From Phyllobacteriaceae bacterium (GTDB lineage: Bacteria > Pseudomonadota > Alphaproteobacteria > Rhizobiales > Rhizobiaceae): 64,000 nucleotides of DNA. The notes below the pieces were generated by a model. It was given only the letters and a program-made list of their open reading frames with translations. It did no database searches and was not told the DNA's origin. Every line of letters begins with the position of its first letter. The stretch's first letter is position 1. Both the position numbers and the translations under genes were made by a program. The stretch is taken from assembly GCA_016711085.1 (NCBI GenBank), contig JADJTR010000002.1, positions 372,001 to 436,000 on the forward strand, in the 5' to 3' direction. This document shows positions 1 through 9,240 of the stretch, piece by piece.

Positions 1-144
1 CGTCGGCCCCGCGCGCGGCGAGGCCGGCGATGTCGTCGACCAGCGAGGCCAGCCAGTCGGGCTTGAGGCCGCTCGCCCGGTCGACGAGCAGGGCCGAGCC
101 GATCTTGACCGTGATGCGGCGGAAGCGGCCAGCGCGGGTGTCAC
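1..144 (-). CDS. proB: Glutamate 5-kinase, N-terminal fragment cut by the window edge
   Basis: Leftward gene entering the window edge. Glutamate 5-kinase phosphorylates L-glutamate in the first step of proline synthesis. The readable peptide contains VKIGSALLVD and DWLASLVDDIAGLAARGAD, the start of the amino-acid-kinase fold. A GTG at 142-144 overlaps a TGA at 141-143 in GTGA, the usual coupling of obgE to proB. The kinase frame, however, is continuous with the Obg frame rather than with that GTG, so at least one base is probably wrong here. About 35 to 45 residues are visible. The identification rests on that motif and on the obgE-proB gene order common in Hyphomicrobiales. Confidence 0.75.
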   Translation of the reverse strand, partial: MTPALAASAASRSRSARPCSSTGRAASSPTGWPRWSTTSPASPRAGPT

Positions 145-1169
145 GGCCCGCCTCCCAGCGCCGTCGTCGCGCCGCGAGGCGGGCGTTGCCGGCATCGGCG
201 GCAAGGGCCCGCAGCACCGCCTCGACGCCTTCGCCGGTGGCGGCCGACATGACGAGCGGCGCGGTCCCGCAGGCGCGTTTCAGCGCAGCCAGGCGCTTCT
301 TTCGCGTCTCGGCGTCGAGCAGATCGGCCTGCGACAGGACGACGATTTCCGGCTTGTCCTCCAGCCCGCCGCCATAGGCCTCGATTTCGCAGCGGACGGT
401 CTTCCACGCCTTGGCGGGGCTGTCCTCCTGCGCCGAGACGAGATGGAGCAGCGCGCGGGTGCGCTCAACATGGCCGAGGAAGCGGTCGCCGATGCCGGCG
501 CCCTCATGGGCGCCCTCGATCAGGCCGGGAATGTCGGCCAGGACGATCTCGCGCTGATCGATGCGGGCGACGCCGAGATTGGGATGCAACGTGGTGAAGG
601 GATAATCGGCGATTTTCGGCTTGGCCGCTGTGGTCGCCGCCAGGAAGGTCGACTTGCCGGCGTTGGGCAGGCCGACAAGCCCTGCATCGGCGATCAGCTT
701 CAGGCGCAGCCAGATCGTCTTTCCTCGCCCTGCAGGCCGGGATTGGCGCGCCGGGGGCCTGGTTGGTCGAGGTCTTGAAGTGCTGGTTGCCGAAGCCGCC
801 ATTGCCGCCCTTGGCGATGAGGAAGCGCTTTCCGGCAGCCGTCAGGTCGCAGACAAGCGTCTCGTTGTCTTCCTCGTAGACCTGGGTTCCCGCCGGGACC
901 TTGCAGCAGCACATCGGCACCCTTGCCGCCGGTGCGGTTTCGCCCCATGCCGTGGACGCCGGTCTGCGCCTTGAAATGCTGCTGGTAGCGGTAGTCGATC
1001 AGCGTGTTCAGCCCGTCGACCGCCTCGGCCCAGACGTCGCCGCCCTTGCCGCCGTCGCCGCCGTCCGGCCCGCCGAATTCGACGAACTTTCTCGCGCCGG
1101 AACGAGACGCGACCCGGCGCCGCCGTCGCCGGAGCGGATATAGACCTTGGCCTGGTCGAGGAATTTCAT
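141..1169 (-). CDS. obgE: GTPase Obg (ribosome assembly), broken by several single-base indels
   Basis: Essential P-loop GTPase acting in large-subunit maturation. It starts at the ATG at 1167-1169 (MKFLDQAKVYIRSGDGG). The Obg glycine-rich fold follows in shifting frames (EFGGPDGGDGGKGGDVW, GGNGGFGNQHFKT). The G domain then shows GLPNAGKST (P-loop), DIPGLIEGAHEGAG (switch II) and VVLSQADLLDAE in the position of the G4 motif. To read the whole protein, the frame must change at about 1113, 1094, 900 and 760-730. Each change fits one inserted or missing base. Five or so lesions in a gene that cells cannot lose point to sequence error. The frame also runs on into proB without a stop. Confidence 0.9.
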
Positions 1170-1313
1170 GGCGGCGACATCAATCCGGGGAGTCGTGGCG
1201 GCCCTGCAGCCTTGCGTAGCCGCGATCGCCGGGGCCGGCTCTAACGCATGCGCAGGCGTCCGCGGCGAGCGGACTGTTCCCGCCTGCCTTCACCGAAGGA
1301 AACCGGGCACGCC

Positions 1314-2132
1314 ATGAAATGCGTCACCTACAACGTCCAGTACGGCATCGGCCTCGACGGCCGCTATGACATCGCGCGCATCGCCGACGCGCGTTCGCCG
1401 GGGCCGACGTGATCTGCCTGCAGGAGGTGACGCGCGCCTGTCCGTGGAACGGCGGCGTCGACATGGTCGCCGGCATCGAGGCGGCGTTCGGCGACCGGCA
1501 TTGCGCCTTTCACGCGCCGGTCGACATCGAGTTCGGATCGGCTTTCGAAAACGGCCGCATGGTTTCGCGGCGTTTCCAGTTCGGCAACATGGTGATTTCG
1601 CGCTGGCCGCTGATCGCGCTGCGCGGCCATCTGCTGCCGCGACGCCAAAGAAACGAACGGCTCAATCTGCAGCGCGGCGCGCTGGAGGCGCTGATCGCCA
1701 CGCCGGCCGGACTGATGCGATTCTATTCGGTCCATCTCGACCATGTCGACCCGGCCGAGCGGCATGGACCAGATCCGCGGCGCTGGAGAGATCGCGCTCG
1801 GCCGATGAAAAGAGCGGCGGGCGCTTTCGGGCCGACCGAGGTCGGTTTTCCGGATCGCCGCCGACCCGGGCGATTTCCTGCTGATGGCGGGCGATTTCCA
1901 TTCGGCGCCATGGCCGGAACACGACGCCGTGCTGCATGACAGCGGCGAACTCGTCGACGTCTCGGCCGCCGATCCCGGCTGGAGCTGGACCGACCCCGAC
2001 GAGGTCAAGCCGCACCAGCGCCTCGACTACGCCTTCGCCAATGCGGCGCTGGCGGCGCGCGTCAAATCGGCGCGCGTCGACCAGTCGGCGCAAGGCTCCG
2101 ACCACATGCCGGTGTGGCTGGAAATCGGCTGA
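1314..2132 (+). CDS. Endonuclease/exonuclease/phosphatase family protein, frameshifted
   Basis: Metal-dependent EEP-fold hydrolase. It starts MKCVTYNVQYGIG (TYNVQ is the first metal-site strand), then after a frameshift near 1390 gives ADVICLQEV, the catalytic Glu motif. Further on come FYSVHLDHV and, after one or more shifts between about 1765 and 1870, LMAGDFHSAP (the family GDFN/GDFH Asp motif). The C-terminus has RLDYAFAN and GSDHMPVWLEI, the catalytic SDHxP His. Total coding length is about 272 codons, normal for the family. The substrate (DNA, phospholipid or phosphodiester) cannot be assigned. The frame changes look like base errors because every family motif survives. Confidence 0.8.
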
Positions 2133-2134
2133 AC

Positions 2135-2704
2135 TCATTTGCCCCAGCTTTTCAAACCGGCCCAGACAGGGCGGGCGAGACGGTAGCGTTCGACCGCGAC
2201 GCGACCGCAAAGCAGGGTGTCGCGCATGCCCTGGCCGGCATATTGGAAGCCGCATTTGTGCAGGACGCGGCGCGAGGCGGCGTTGCGCGTCTGGCATTCG
2301 GCCTCGAGCGTGGCAAGGCCATGGGCGACAAAGGCGTGGTCGACCAGCGCCTGCGCCGCCTCGGTGGCGTAGCCCCGACCCCAGTGAGGACGGCCGATCC
2401 AGTAGCCGATCTCGACGCCTCCGTCCTTTGGCGAAAGTCCGACGGCGCCGATCAGGGCGTTGTCGGCGCCAGCCGAGATCGCGAAGACCTGACCAGCCTT
2501 CGCGGCGGCGCGGGCGACAAAGGTGCGCGCCTCCTCCTCGCCGTAGGGGTGCGGCATCGTCGACAACATGTCGGCGATGCGCCGGTCGTCGGCAAGCCGG
2601 GCAAGCGCCGGAACATCGCCGGCGCAGGGTGGACGCAGGACGAGGCGCGCGGTGGCGATCCGCGCGGGCGCAAGAGGTGCGGAAACGTCGAGAGAGTCGA
2701 TCAT
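2135..2704 (-). CDS. GNAT-family N-acetyltransferase (RimJ/RimL-like)
   Basis: 189-residue acetyltransferase using acetyl-CoA. It starts at MIDSLDV, with a GAGGAGG ribosome site 5 nt upstream; an upstream in-frame start would lie inside the preceding gene. The N-terminus has IATARLVLRPP, the usual RimJ/L opening. EIGYWIGRPHWGRGYATEA is motif A (acetyl-CoA pyrophosphate loop), and NAASRRVLHKCGF is motif B. It follows another GNAT gene by about 10 bp on the same strand, so the two are co-transcribed. Targets of such proteins are ribosomal-protein N-termini or small molecules; none can be chosen here. Confidence 0.85.
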   Translation of the reverse strand: MIDSLDVSAPLAPARIATARLVLRPPCAGDVPALARLADDRRIADMLSTMPHPYGEEEARTFVARAAAKAGQVFAISAGADNALIGAVGLSPKDGGVEIGYWIGRPHWGRGYATEAAQALVDHAFVAHGLATLEAECQTRNAASRRVLHKCGFQYAGQGMRDTLLCGRVAVERYRLARPVWAGLKSWGK

Positions 2705-2714
2705 CGCCGCCTCC

Positions 2715-3268
2715 TCACGCCGCTTCGGCCAGAAACCGCGCTCCGCGCCGGAAGGCGGCGCGGTCGAGGCGGGCGGAGATTTCATCGCCGGCGCGTCCCG
2801 GCCCGGCAAGGGGCGTCGTCATCCTGGCGCCGAGCTACGGCACCAGGCGTTCCGCCGCCGGTCTCGGTGAAGCCGGCGCGCCGCGCGATGCCGGATTGGC
2901 CGGCATGCCGACCTTCGGTCGCGAAGGCATGGGCCAGAAACCGCGTCGAGCGCCTCCGCCATGAAGCCGCGGCCAGGCCAAGGCGGGGCGAGGCAAAAGC
3001 CGAGGCCGGCGCCGCGCCGACGTCCTCGATCGAGCGATCGCGCCGATCAGGCGCTCGCGATGAATCGTGTGAAGGCAGATCCCTTGCCGGCGCAGGCGGC
3101 GACGCACCGCTCGTTCACCCAACGGGCGACATCGTCGCGGCCAGGGCCGTTCGGCGCGCCGGGCAGGCGGACGCGCAGTTTTTCATCGGCGAGGTGGAGC
3201 GCGAGATCGTCGCAATCCACCTCGAGCGGAGGCCGGATCGTCAGTCTCTTGGTGACCAGTATGTCCAT
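2715..3268 (-). CDS. Second GNAT-family N-acetyltransferase, frameshifted
   Basis: Starts MDILVTKRLTIRPP at 3268, the typical opening of RimJ/L-type GNATs. The first frame stops at 3047 after AFTRFIASA. The remaining domain continues in other frames (IHRERLIGAI, then a motif-B-like RAGFTETGG). The last frame ends with the TGA at 2715-2717, just before the ribosome site of the next GNAT gene. Two or more single-base indels are needed to restore it. It may be a real gene damaged by sequence error, like its neighbours. Function beyond acetyl transfer is unknown. Confidence 0.6.
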
Positions 3269-3290
3269 CGGGGCATCCTCCAGGCAAAGA

Positions 3291-3317
3291 AAAAGGGAGA
3301 TGGCGACCCCATCTCCC
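3291..3317 (-). terminator. Rho-independent terminator of the rplU-rpmA operon
   Basis: A 9-bp perfect stem (3295-3303 paired with 3309-3317, arms GGGAGATGG and CCATCTCCC, 5-nt loop) lies about 75 nt downstream of the rpmA stop. On the minus strand it is followed at once by TTTTTCTTT. This is the expected end of the ribosomal-protein transcript, separating it from the GNAT genes. Confidence 0.85.
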
Positions 3318-3390
3318 TCGATCCTTGCTGGCGGATTTCGCCAGATACCGGTTCCCGAGATGGGGAGCCGGTGTTGTGTCGCGGAACCGG

Positions 3391-3660
<270 letters not shown>

Positions 3661-3681
3661 CTTCTTTCTCCTTGAATCCTG

Positions 3682-4443
3682 TTATTCGCTCTTGGCGGCT
3701 TCGCGGTCAACCTTGGCCCGCGGCGGCTTGCCCGCCAGCAGTTCCCTGGCCTGCTCGATCCACTCCTCGGTATCGGAGCGGCCGCCGAGGTCGAGATCGG
3801 CGTCGAGCCTGGCGAGGTCCGCCGGGCTCAGCGCCGCGATCTGCGACAGCGTGGTCACGCCGGCGCCGGCGAGCTTCTTTTTCAGGACCGGACCGATGCC
3901 GCCGATCAGCGACACGTCGTCCTTGACCTCGGCCTTGGCTTTCGCCGGCTTCTTTTCGGCCTTGGCTTCGCCCTTGGTCTCGGACGCCGCAGGCGCTTCG
4001 GCCTTGGCGGCCTTCTTCGCCGGCTTGGAATCGTCCGCGACGGCCGCGGCCGGCGCGCTCATCAGCGCAGCGGGCGCGGCGGAGGCGGTGGCCTCGGCCT
4101 TGACCGACGCGGCCTTGGACGGCTTGGCCCCGCCAGTGAGGATCTCGGCGATCTGCACGATCGTCAGGTCCTGGCGATGGCCCTTCTTGCGGCGCGAATT
4201 CTGGCGACGGCGCTTCTTGAAGGAGATGACCTTCGGTCCGCGCGCCTGCTCGACGACTTCCGCCGTGACCAGCGCGCCGGCGACGAAGGGCGCGCCGACA
4301 GTGACGTCATCGCCGGCGCCGACGAGGAGCACCTGCGAAAATTCCACGACATCGCCGGCGGCGCCGGCGAGTTTCTCGACCGTCAGGCGGTCGTTGGCGG
4401 CGACGCGATACTGCTTGCCGCCGGTTTTGATGACTGCGAACAT
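3682..4443 (-). CDS. rplU: Large ribosomal subunit protein bL21 with long C-terminal extension
   Basis: 253 residues, more than twice the usual ~103. It starts MFAVIKTGGKQYRV. The bL21 domain covers about residues 1-103 (KRRRQNSRRKKGHRQ is its rRNA-binding tail). An Ala/Lys-rich linker follows, then a helix-hairpin-helix-like domain (SLIGGIGPVLKKKLAGAGV) at about residues 180-250. Such tails are common on L21 of Hyphomicrobiales and are not a local fusion. The start was chosen because it gives the normal L21 N-terminus; the reading frame extends upstream without similarity. Confidence 0.95.
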   Translation of the reverse strand: MFAVIKTGGKQYRVAANDRLTVEKLAGAAGDVVEFSQVLLVGAGDDVTVGAPFVAGALVTAEVVEQARGPKVISFKKRRRQNSRRKKGHRQDLTIVQIAEILTGGAKPSKAASVKAEATASAAPAALMSAPAAAVADDSKPAKKAAKAEAPAASETKGEAKAEKKPAKAKAEVKDDVSLIGGIGPVLKKKLAGAGVTTLSQIAALSPADLARLDADLDLGGRSDTEEWIEQARELLAGKPPRAKVDREAAKSE

Positions 4444-4678
4444 CTTTCTCACTTTCCGTGTTCGTCCGGTCTCGTCGAAACGGACCGTCTTTTTCTCAGC
4501 CGGGTTCAATAAAACGCCACCGGCGCGGAGAGGCCCCACGCCGGAAGACGGTGGTCCCTAAGGGAGGCCCACGCGCAAGTCAAGGCGAAAGCGGGCGGAT
4601 TCGCCATTTCGGGCTTGTTTCGGCGACGCTTTGCCGCTAACGAGACGCCCGCGCGACAAACTCGCGCCGACCCGATGC

Positions 4679-4768
4679 GGAGAGGTGGCAGAGTGGTCGA
4701 ATGCACCGCACTCGAAATGCGGCATACTCGCAAGGGTATCGGGGGTTCGAATCCCTCCCTCTCCGCCA
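4679..4768 (+). tRNA. tRNA-Ser: tRNA-Ser, anticodon CGA
   Basis: 90-nt gene with acceptor arms GGAGAGG and CCTCTCC, discriminator G and an encoded CCA. The anticodon loop CTCGAAA is on a GCAT-containing stem, giving anticodon CGA (reads UCG). It has the long variable arm of class II tRNAs (TACTCGCAAGGGTA) and the T loop GGTTCGAATCC. Its 3' end is repeated at 36082-36096, so it is the probable integration site of the following island. Confidence 0.97.
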
Positions 4769-4769
4769 T
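4755..4769 (+). repeat. attL-like core: 15-bp repeat of the tRNA-Ser 3' end
   Basis: CTCCCTCTCCGCCAT, covering the T-arm end, acceptor strand and CCA of tRNA-Ser plus one base. The identical 15-mer occurs in the same orientation at 36082-36096 beside an integrase gene. Integration of P4-type integrases into tRNA 3' ends leaves exactly such a direct repeat. Confidence 0.75.
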
Positions 4770-4823
4770 ATTTCTTCTTTAAGTTATTGATATTATTTAT
4801 TAAAACCGTTCAGGTGCGATTTT

Positions 4824-4844
4824 TTGCCTAACGGCGTGCCCAAC
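4824..4844 (+). repeat. Left paired 9-bp repeats, candidate integrase arm sites
   Basis: TTGCCTAAC followed after 3 nt by GTGCCCAAC (12-bp period), about 55 bp inside the left end of the island. The same pair, GTGCCTAAC-3 nt-GTGCCTAAC, occurs on the same strand at 35953-35973 inside the right end. Short direct repeats with a fixed period near att cores are typical arm-type sites bound by the N-terminal domain of tyrosine integrases. Binding is inferred. Confidence 0.45.
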
Positions 4845-5007
4845 GGATGTTGAATTCCGGCGATTTTAGTTGGGACTTTTTTTCATACCCGTCCTCAGCT
4901 CTTCCGACTCGAACATTGATCGCCGAGCTGATGTGCTCAAGATGCCGAAAATGACTATTCACGTGTCGAAACCAAGCGGACGCCTTCCGGCGTCGAGGAG
5001 GGCGAAG

Positions 5008-5764
5008 ATGGCTCACCAAAAGCGCTCAAGGGAGCTATCCTCCGTTCCTGCGATGCACTCGGCGCACATCTCGCTCGCCGATCTCGATGGCGCTTGGATT
5101 GGAGTTGGCGCGGCGCTCGAATGGATCGCGATGCGCGGGCAGGCGATACCGGCGAGTGAATACGATCAGCGCTCTGACGCCGCCGCCGAAGCCTTCATCA
5201 CCACGCTTGCCGATATGATGCCGGAGATCGCTGAATCGTTGGTTCGCGGCCAGCCTGAATCCGGGCCGGGTTCCGCGCTTTGTCGCCATACCGGCCGGGA
5301 TCTGGTCGGTCACTGCGGGCCACGACCTGTTTGCGGAGAACAAATCATACCAGCTTTTGGCGACAGATGACGCCAATGAATGGGAAGGCGCCATTCTGGG
5401 GTTGGCGGGAGGATATCGGCGCGTTCAGGTGCGAACGAGCTTTCTTCGTGAGCATTGGCCGCCAGACCACCCGGCGATCGAACCGAAGAGGAAGCGGAAG
5501 CGGTTTGCCATCGCCGAACTCCGGCAATTGATCGAAACCGTTGTCGCGAAAACCCCACCGGAGTTGGCGCCGCTGAGAAAGACCGAAATAGCAGAAATCG
5601 CGCGCAAATGTATGCCGCAGGCGCCGAGAGACAAGGTGCGGGATATCATGCGCGATCTCGGCCTTGAAGCAAAGACCGGGCCTCGCGGCCCACGCGACCC
5701 GGAGCGGCCGAAGCATATCTTGGAATTCGGCGAAAAAATGCTTTTCGCCAAATTGCGGAATTAG
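5008..5764 (+). CDS. Hypothetical island protein, one frameshift
   Basis: Not recognised. It starts MAHQKRSRELSS, then a possibly helical region (LADLDGAWIGVGAALEWIAMRG), an acidic stretch (AEAFITTLADMMPEIAE), and after a frameshift near 5275 continues as VAIPAGIWSVTAGHDLF and on to ATDDANEWEGAI. The basic C-terminal part (KRKRKRFAIAEL, then QAPRDKVRDIM) could bind DNA. About 250 residues if joined. It is the first gene inside the island and precedes two helix-turn-helix genes and a recombinase on the same strand, so it may belong to that module. Confidence 0.45.
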
Positions 5765-5834
5765 GCTGCAGCCGAAACGACCTGCACTCTCCCAGCACGC
5801 CGGGATTCGCCCGGATGCAGCTGGATAGAATGCC

Positions 5835-6023
5835 ATGAACGATCGGAAAATGCTGTCGATCCTCGAAGCCGCCCGGTTCCTGGGAATTGGCCGCTCCACG
5901 CTTTACGCGCTCATCAAGGAAGGTCGCCTTCCCGTCCGAAAGCTTGGCCGACGGACACTCATCCATCGCGACGACCTCGGTCTGTTCGTAGATGGACTGC
6001 CGCGAAACACGGCGCAGCCATGA
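5835..6023 (+). CDS. Small helix-turn-helix protein (excisionase/MerR-like)
   Basis: 62 residues made almost entirely of one winged-helix unit: MLSILEAARFLGIGRSTLY, then ALIKEGRLPVRKLGRRTLI and RDDLGLFVD. This is the layout of the helix-turn-helix_17/excisionase-type domain. In mobile elements such proteins bend attachment-site DNA or regulate the integrase. It lies upstream of an AlpA-like gene and a tyrosine recombinase on the same strand, which fits a directionality or control role for that recombinase. No strong ribosome site is visible. Confidence 0.75.
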   Translation: MNDRKMLSILEAARFLGIGRSTLYALIKEGRLPVRKLGRRTLIHRDDLGLFVDGLPRNTAQP

Positions 6024-6675
6024 CCTCCTTAGCGACCGGGTCACGCAAAGGGGATCGCATTGTAGCGGGACGCTTGGCGCCGACGCCTCGCAGAGACGTC
6101 CGAAGCGACAGTGGAGTCGTCCAGTGAGGCGGTTTTCCGAACGCGATGCAGGCGCATCCCCTGATCTCTTCGCGACTCATCAAATCTGCGACCTCGTTTA
6201 TCTGGGGGTAAGCGCATCGCCCAACGAAGGCGAAGCTGAGCGGTTTCGCAATCCCTATGCGGAGGCAAGCCAGGCCCTCTCGGCGCGCCAAGAGTCCAGT
6301 CCGATCGAAAACGCTGTACCAGGCTGTGGCGACAGCATTGGAGAACTGAGCAAAGACGAGACCGCCGATCGCAATAAGCCTCTTTGGGAGGATGGCACGG
6401 CGGCGGCCGATGTGACCGAAACCCCTAAAGGCGCCGGAATCGTACAGCGAGCGGCAGTCAACAAGCCCCCTTCGGAAAGCACTCGCCCACGTTTGATGAC
6501 CGCGCGGGATGTTGGTGCCTATCTCAAGTTGAGCGGGTCCACCGTTTGGCGCCGCGCTAAAAATGATCGCGGTTTTCCGCAGCCTTTCCGGGTCGGCGGT
6601 TCCACGCGATGGGACCGGCAGCAGGTGGATCGATACCTCGATGATCTCGCAATGATCGGCAAAGCCGATCGCTAG
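5992..6675 (+). CDS. AlpA-like DNA-binding protein of the recombinase module
   Basis: The C-terminal 60 residues form an AlpA/excisionase-type domain: LMTARDVGAYLKLSGSTVWR, followed by FPQPFRVGGSTRWDRQQVDRY. The N-terminal two thirds are low in recognisable structure. Starting at 5992 overlaps the previous gene by 32 bp; the in-frame GTG at 6124 is an alternative. It ends 2 bp before the recombinase ATG, so the two are translated from one mRNA. AlpA proteins regulate or direct excision of P4-like elements. That role here is inference. Confidence 0.65.
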   Translation: MDCRETRRSHDLLSDRVTQRGSHCSGTLGADASQRRPKRQWSRPVRRFSERDAGASPDLFATHQICDLVYLGVSASPNEGEAERFRNPYAEASQALSARQESSPIENAVPGCGDSIGELSKDETADRNKPLWEDGTAAADVTETPKGAGIVQRAAVNKPPSESTRPRLMTARDVGAYLKLSGSTVWRRAKNDRGFPQPFRVGGSTRWDRQQVDRYLDDLAMIGKADR

Positions 6676-6677
6676 CA

Positions 6678-8309
6678 ATGTCGCGACGGCACGACCCCAG
6701 TCGAGCGCGCCGCCATTGGATTTATGCGCGGGACGAACTCTGCGATATCTTCGACGTCGGTGACAGCACGATCTCGAACTGGATCCGGCGCGGATTGCCC
6801 CCCGTCGACACCCATCGACCGCAGATCTTCGCAGGGTTTGAAGTCCGGCGCTTCCTGACAAACCTGCGTTGGCCCCACGGACGTTTGCCGGACCACGGCC
6901 GTCTCTTCTGTCATTTCTGCAGCCAGTTCATGCCGCTTTCGCTACACGCAATTCAAAACGTGCCCGATGGTCTTGGACGCGTCACGGTGCGAGGTATGGC
7001 CACGAATTGCGACAACATGCTCCAGGCCACTGTCCCGCAGGCAATGGCTTGCGAAATATGGAGCGCAGCCCTCAATACCGCCCGACACTCGTCCGACGTA
7101 TTGGCGGGCCGATCACCGGGGAGTTCTGGCGATTCATGCGCCTCGGTCCCGCCCGAAACTCACACTTCGAACCTGAGGCGGCTGTATCACTACCGGGTGT
7201 TTCTCGAGCAGCATGAAGAACTGCAGACGGACACGGTCGACGAACATCTGCGGTCGTTGGCGCGGATCAGCGCGGTCTTCGGTCATCGGCCCTTCGAGGA
7301 GGTTGAAATCGCCGATGTCGTCAGGCTGAAGGACAAGCTGCGCGAATTGCGCTCGGACGGTGAGTCCGGACGCCTCAGTCCCTCCACCGTGACCCATACC
7401 TTATGGCATGGCGGCGCTTTCTTTCGGTGGCTGAGCGCGCGGCCCGGCGTCAAGATCGATCCGCATCTGCCCGGCTACTTCAACCTGTCCCGGCGGGAAC
7501 AGCGGGTGGCCGCGGACGCGGTCAAGGGCGCCGGCCTCACCTTCGATCAGGCCGCCTGCATCTTCCGCGAGATGCTGTCGGCGACGCCGACCGAGAAACG
7601 CAACCGCTCGATCTTTGCGCTGTTCATCGTCACCGGCATGCGCATTGGTGCCCTCGTGACCCTGCGCGGCAAGCACGTGAACATGGACACGCGTTGGATC
7701 AACCAGGACCCTCGTGAAGTCGACACAAAGGATGGCAAGCACATTCGGACTTACTGCCTCGACCTCGGTCACGGTCTTATTGATGCAATCCGAATCTGGT
7801 CGCGCTGGCGAACCGAGAACGGCTTCGGCGCTGGCGACGCCTTCTTCCTTCCGGACCGCTACCTCCAGCCGAACGGACTCGGCCTGGGATTCGCGCCGTC
7901 CTCGGAAAGTCCGGCGTCATGCTGGAAATCGGACGATCAGGTCCGGCAGATCATCAAGAACGCGGCCGCTAATGCAGGATTTGATACCACCGCCATCGCC
8001 TCGCACGATTTCCGAAAAACCATCCATCCGTTTCTCGCCCGGTGCGGCGCCATGACCGTTGCAGAAGAAGTCGCGCTGCAACTGAACTTCGGTCACACGC
8101 CGACCGAGACGATCCGCAAGCACTATGCGCGCATGCCGGAGGCGGAACGCGAAGCCATTCTCGACGAATTGTGTCGCCGCGCTCTCAGCAGCCGCACAGA
8201 ACTCGAGCTCTACCTTGCCTTCGAGCGAGGCGAGATTGCCGACAGCGATCCCGATTTCGAACGGGCAAGGGGCATCTTTCGGCGGAACATGTTGCCGAGC
8301 GATAGATAG
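6678..8309 (+). CDS. Tyrosine recombinase with N-terminal helix-turn-helix
   Basis: 543 residues. Residues 20-60 look like a DNA-binding helix-turn-helix (ELCDIFDVGDSTISNWIRRG), followed by a CHFC pair (78-81) that could bind zinc. The core-binding and catalytic regions follow. The catalytic set is visible: R322 in VTGMRIGAL, H443 and R446 in SHDFRKT, H473 in NFGHTP and nucleophile Y483 in KHYARM. It is distinct from the P4-type integrase at 34745-35950. With the two upstream helix-turn-helix genes it forms a compact recombination module at the tRNA-proximal end. It may be the remnant of another, nested element. The reading frame is intact. Confidence 0.85.
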   Translation: MSRRHDPSRARRHWIYARDELCDIFDVGDSTISNWIRRGLPPVDTHRPQIFAGFEVRRFLTNLRWPHGRLPDHGRLFCHFCSQFMPLSLHAIQNVPDGLGRVTVRGMATNCDNMLQATVPQAMACEIWSAALNTARHSSDVLAGRSPGSSGDSCASVPPETHTSNLRRLYHYRVFLEQHEELQTDTVDEHLRSLARISAVFGHRPFEEVEIADVVRLKDKLRELRSDGESGRLSPSTVTHTLWHGGAFFRWLSARPGVKIDPHLPGYFNLSRREQRVAADAVKGAGLTFDQAACIFREMLSATPTEKRNRSIFALFIVTGMRIGALVTLRGKHVNMDTRWINQDPREVDTKDGKHIRTYCLDLGHGLIDAIRIWSRWRTENGFGAGDAFFLPDRYLQPNGLGLGFAPSSESPASCWKSDDQVRQIIKNAAANAGFDTTAIASHDFRKTIHPFLARCGAMTVAEEVALQLNFGHTPTETIRKHYARMPEAEREAILDELCRRALSSRTELELYLAFERGEIADSDPDFERARGIFRRNMLPSDR

Positions 8310-8354
8310 GGGAGCCGCTGATTGAAGCAGGAGGATGGCCTGCTGCCGGTTTCG

Positions 8355-9240
8355 TGGACACCGAGATAAGGTGTTTGACGGAACTGGAGAGTGGAAATGC
8401 AGAGAAGGAAGTTCAGCCGCGAGTTCAAGCTTGAGGCGGTGAGATTGGTGAAGGATCGGGGCGTCGCGGTGGCGCAGGCGGCCCGCGATCTGGATATTCA
8501 TGAGAACTTGCTGCGCAAATGGGTCCGCGAGACCAGCGCTGATCCAGGGCATGCCTTTCCCGGCCATGGGCTGATGAAGCCTGAGCAGCAGGAGATCGAT
8601 CGGCTGCGCAGGGAAGTGGCGAAGCTGAAGGCGGAGCGCGACATCCTAAAAAAGGCCGCAGCCTACTTCGCGAGGGATGCGCGATATGAAGTTCGCCTTC
8701 ATTGCGAAGCACCGTTCGATCTGGCCCCTCTCGTCGTTGCCGTGCAACGACTGCCGGGCAGCGGGATGGCATGGCTATGCAGTGCGCTGGATGTCTCGCG
8801 TTCGGGCTTCCATGCCTGGCTCAACCGCAGCCCCAGCGCCCAGTCCCGTTACGACGAGGCGCTCGTTTCCCGGATCGACCGCAGCTTCAAGAGCAGCGAC
8901 CGAACCTATGGCGCCAGACGCGTCTGGCACGACGTCTTGGCCGAGGGCCTCTCCTGCGGCCTGCATCGTATCGAGAGGCTCATGCGGGAGAACGGGCTGA
9001 GTGCCCGGCCGCGCCGCCGTGGGCTGCCGAAGGACATCGGCGAGCGGGTGGCCGTGTCGGACAACCTCCTCGACCGCGCCTTCGAGGCATCGGAACCGAA
9101 CCGGAAGTGGATCGCCGACTTCACCTACATCTGGACCGCCGAAGGTTGGCTCTATGTTGCCGCCGTCGTCGACCTGTACTCCCGCCGTGTCGTCGGTTGG
9201 GCGATGAAGGCGGAGATGACGGCGCGGCTCGGGCAGCCCG
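8355..9240 (+). mobile_element. IS3-family insertion sequence, 3' truncated
   Basis: The left end begins near TGGACACCGAGATAAGG, typical of IS3-group terminal repeats, about 40 bp before the transposase ATG. OrfA and the first two thirds of OrfB are present. Similarity stops at about 9225, inside the DDE domain, and no right-end repeat is seen. The element cannot transpose by itself. Confidence 0.75.

Noticed and set aside
30..377. Long plus-strand open frame opposite obgE/proB
   Set aside because: High-GC antisense shadow: no family motif, and the minus strand carries Obg motifs.
3682..4443. Idea that the long L21 is a new ribosomal fusion
   Set aside because: C-terminal helix-hairpin-helix extensions on L21 are usual in Hyphomicrobiales.
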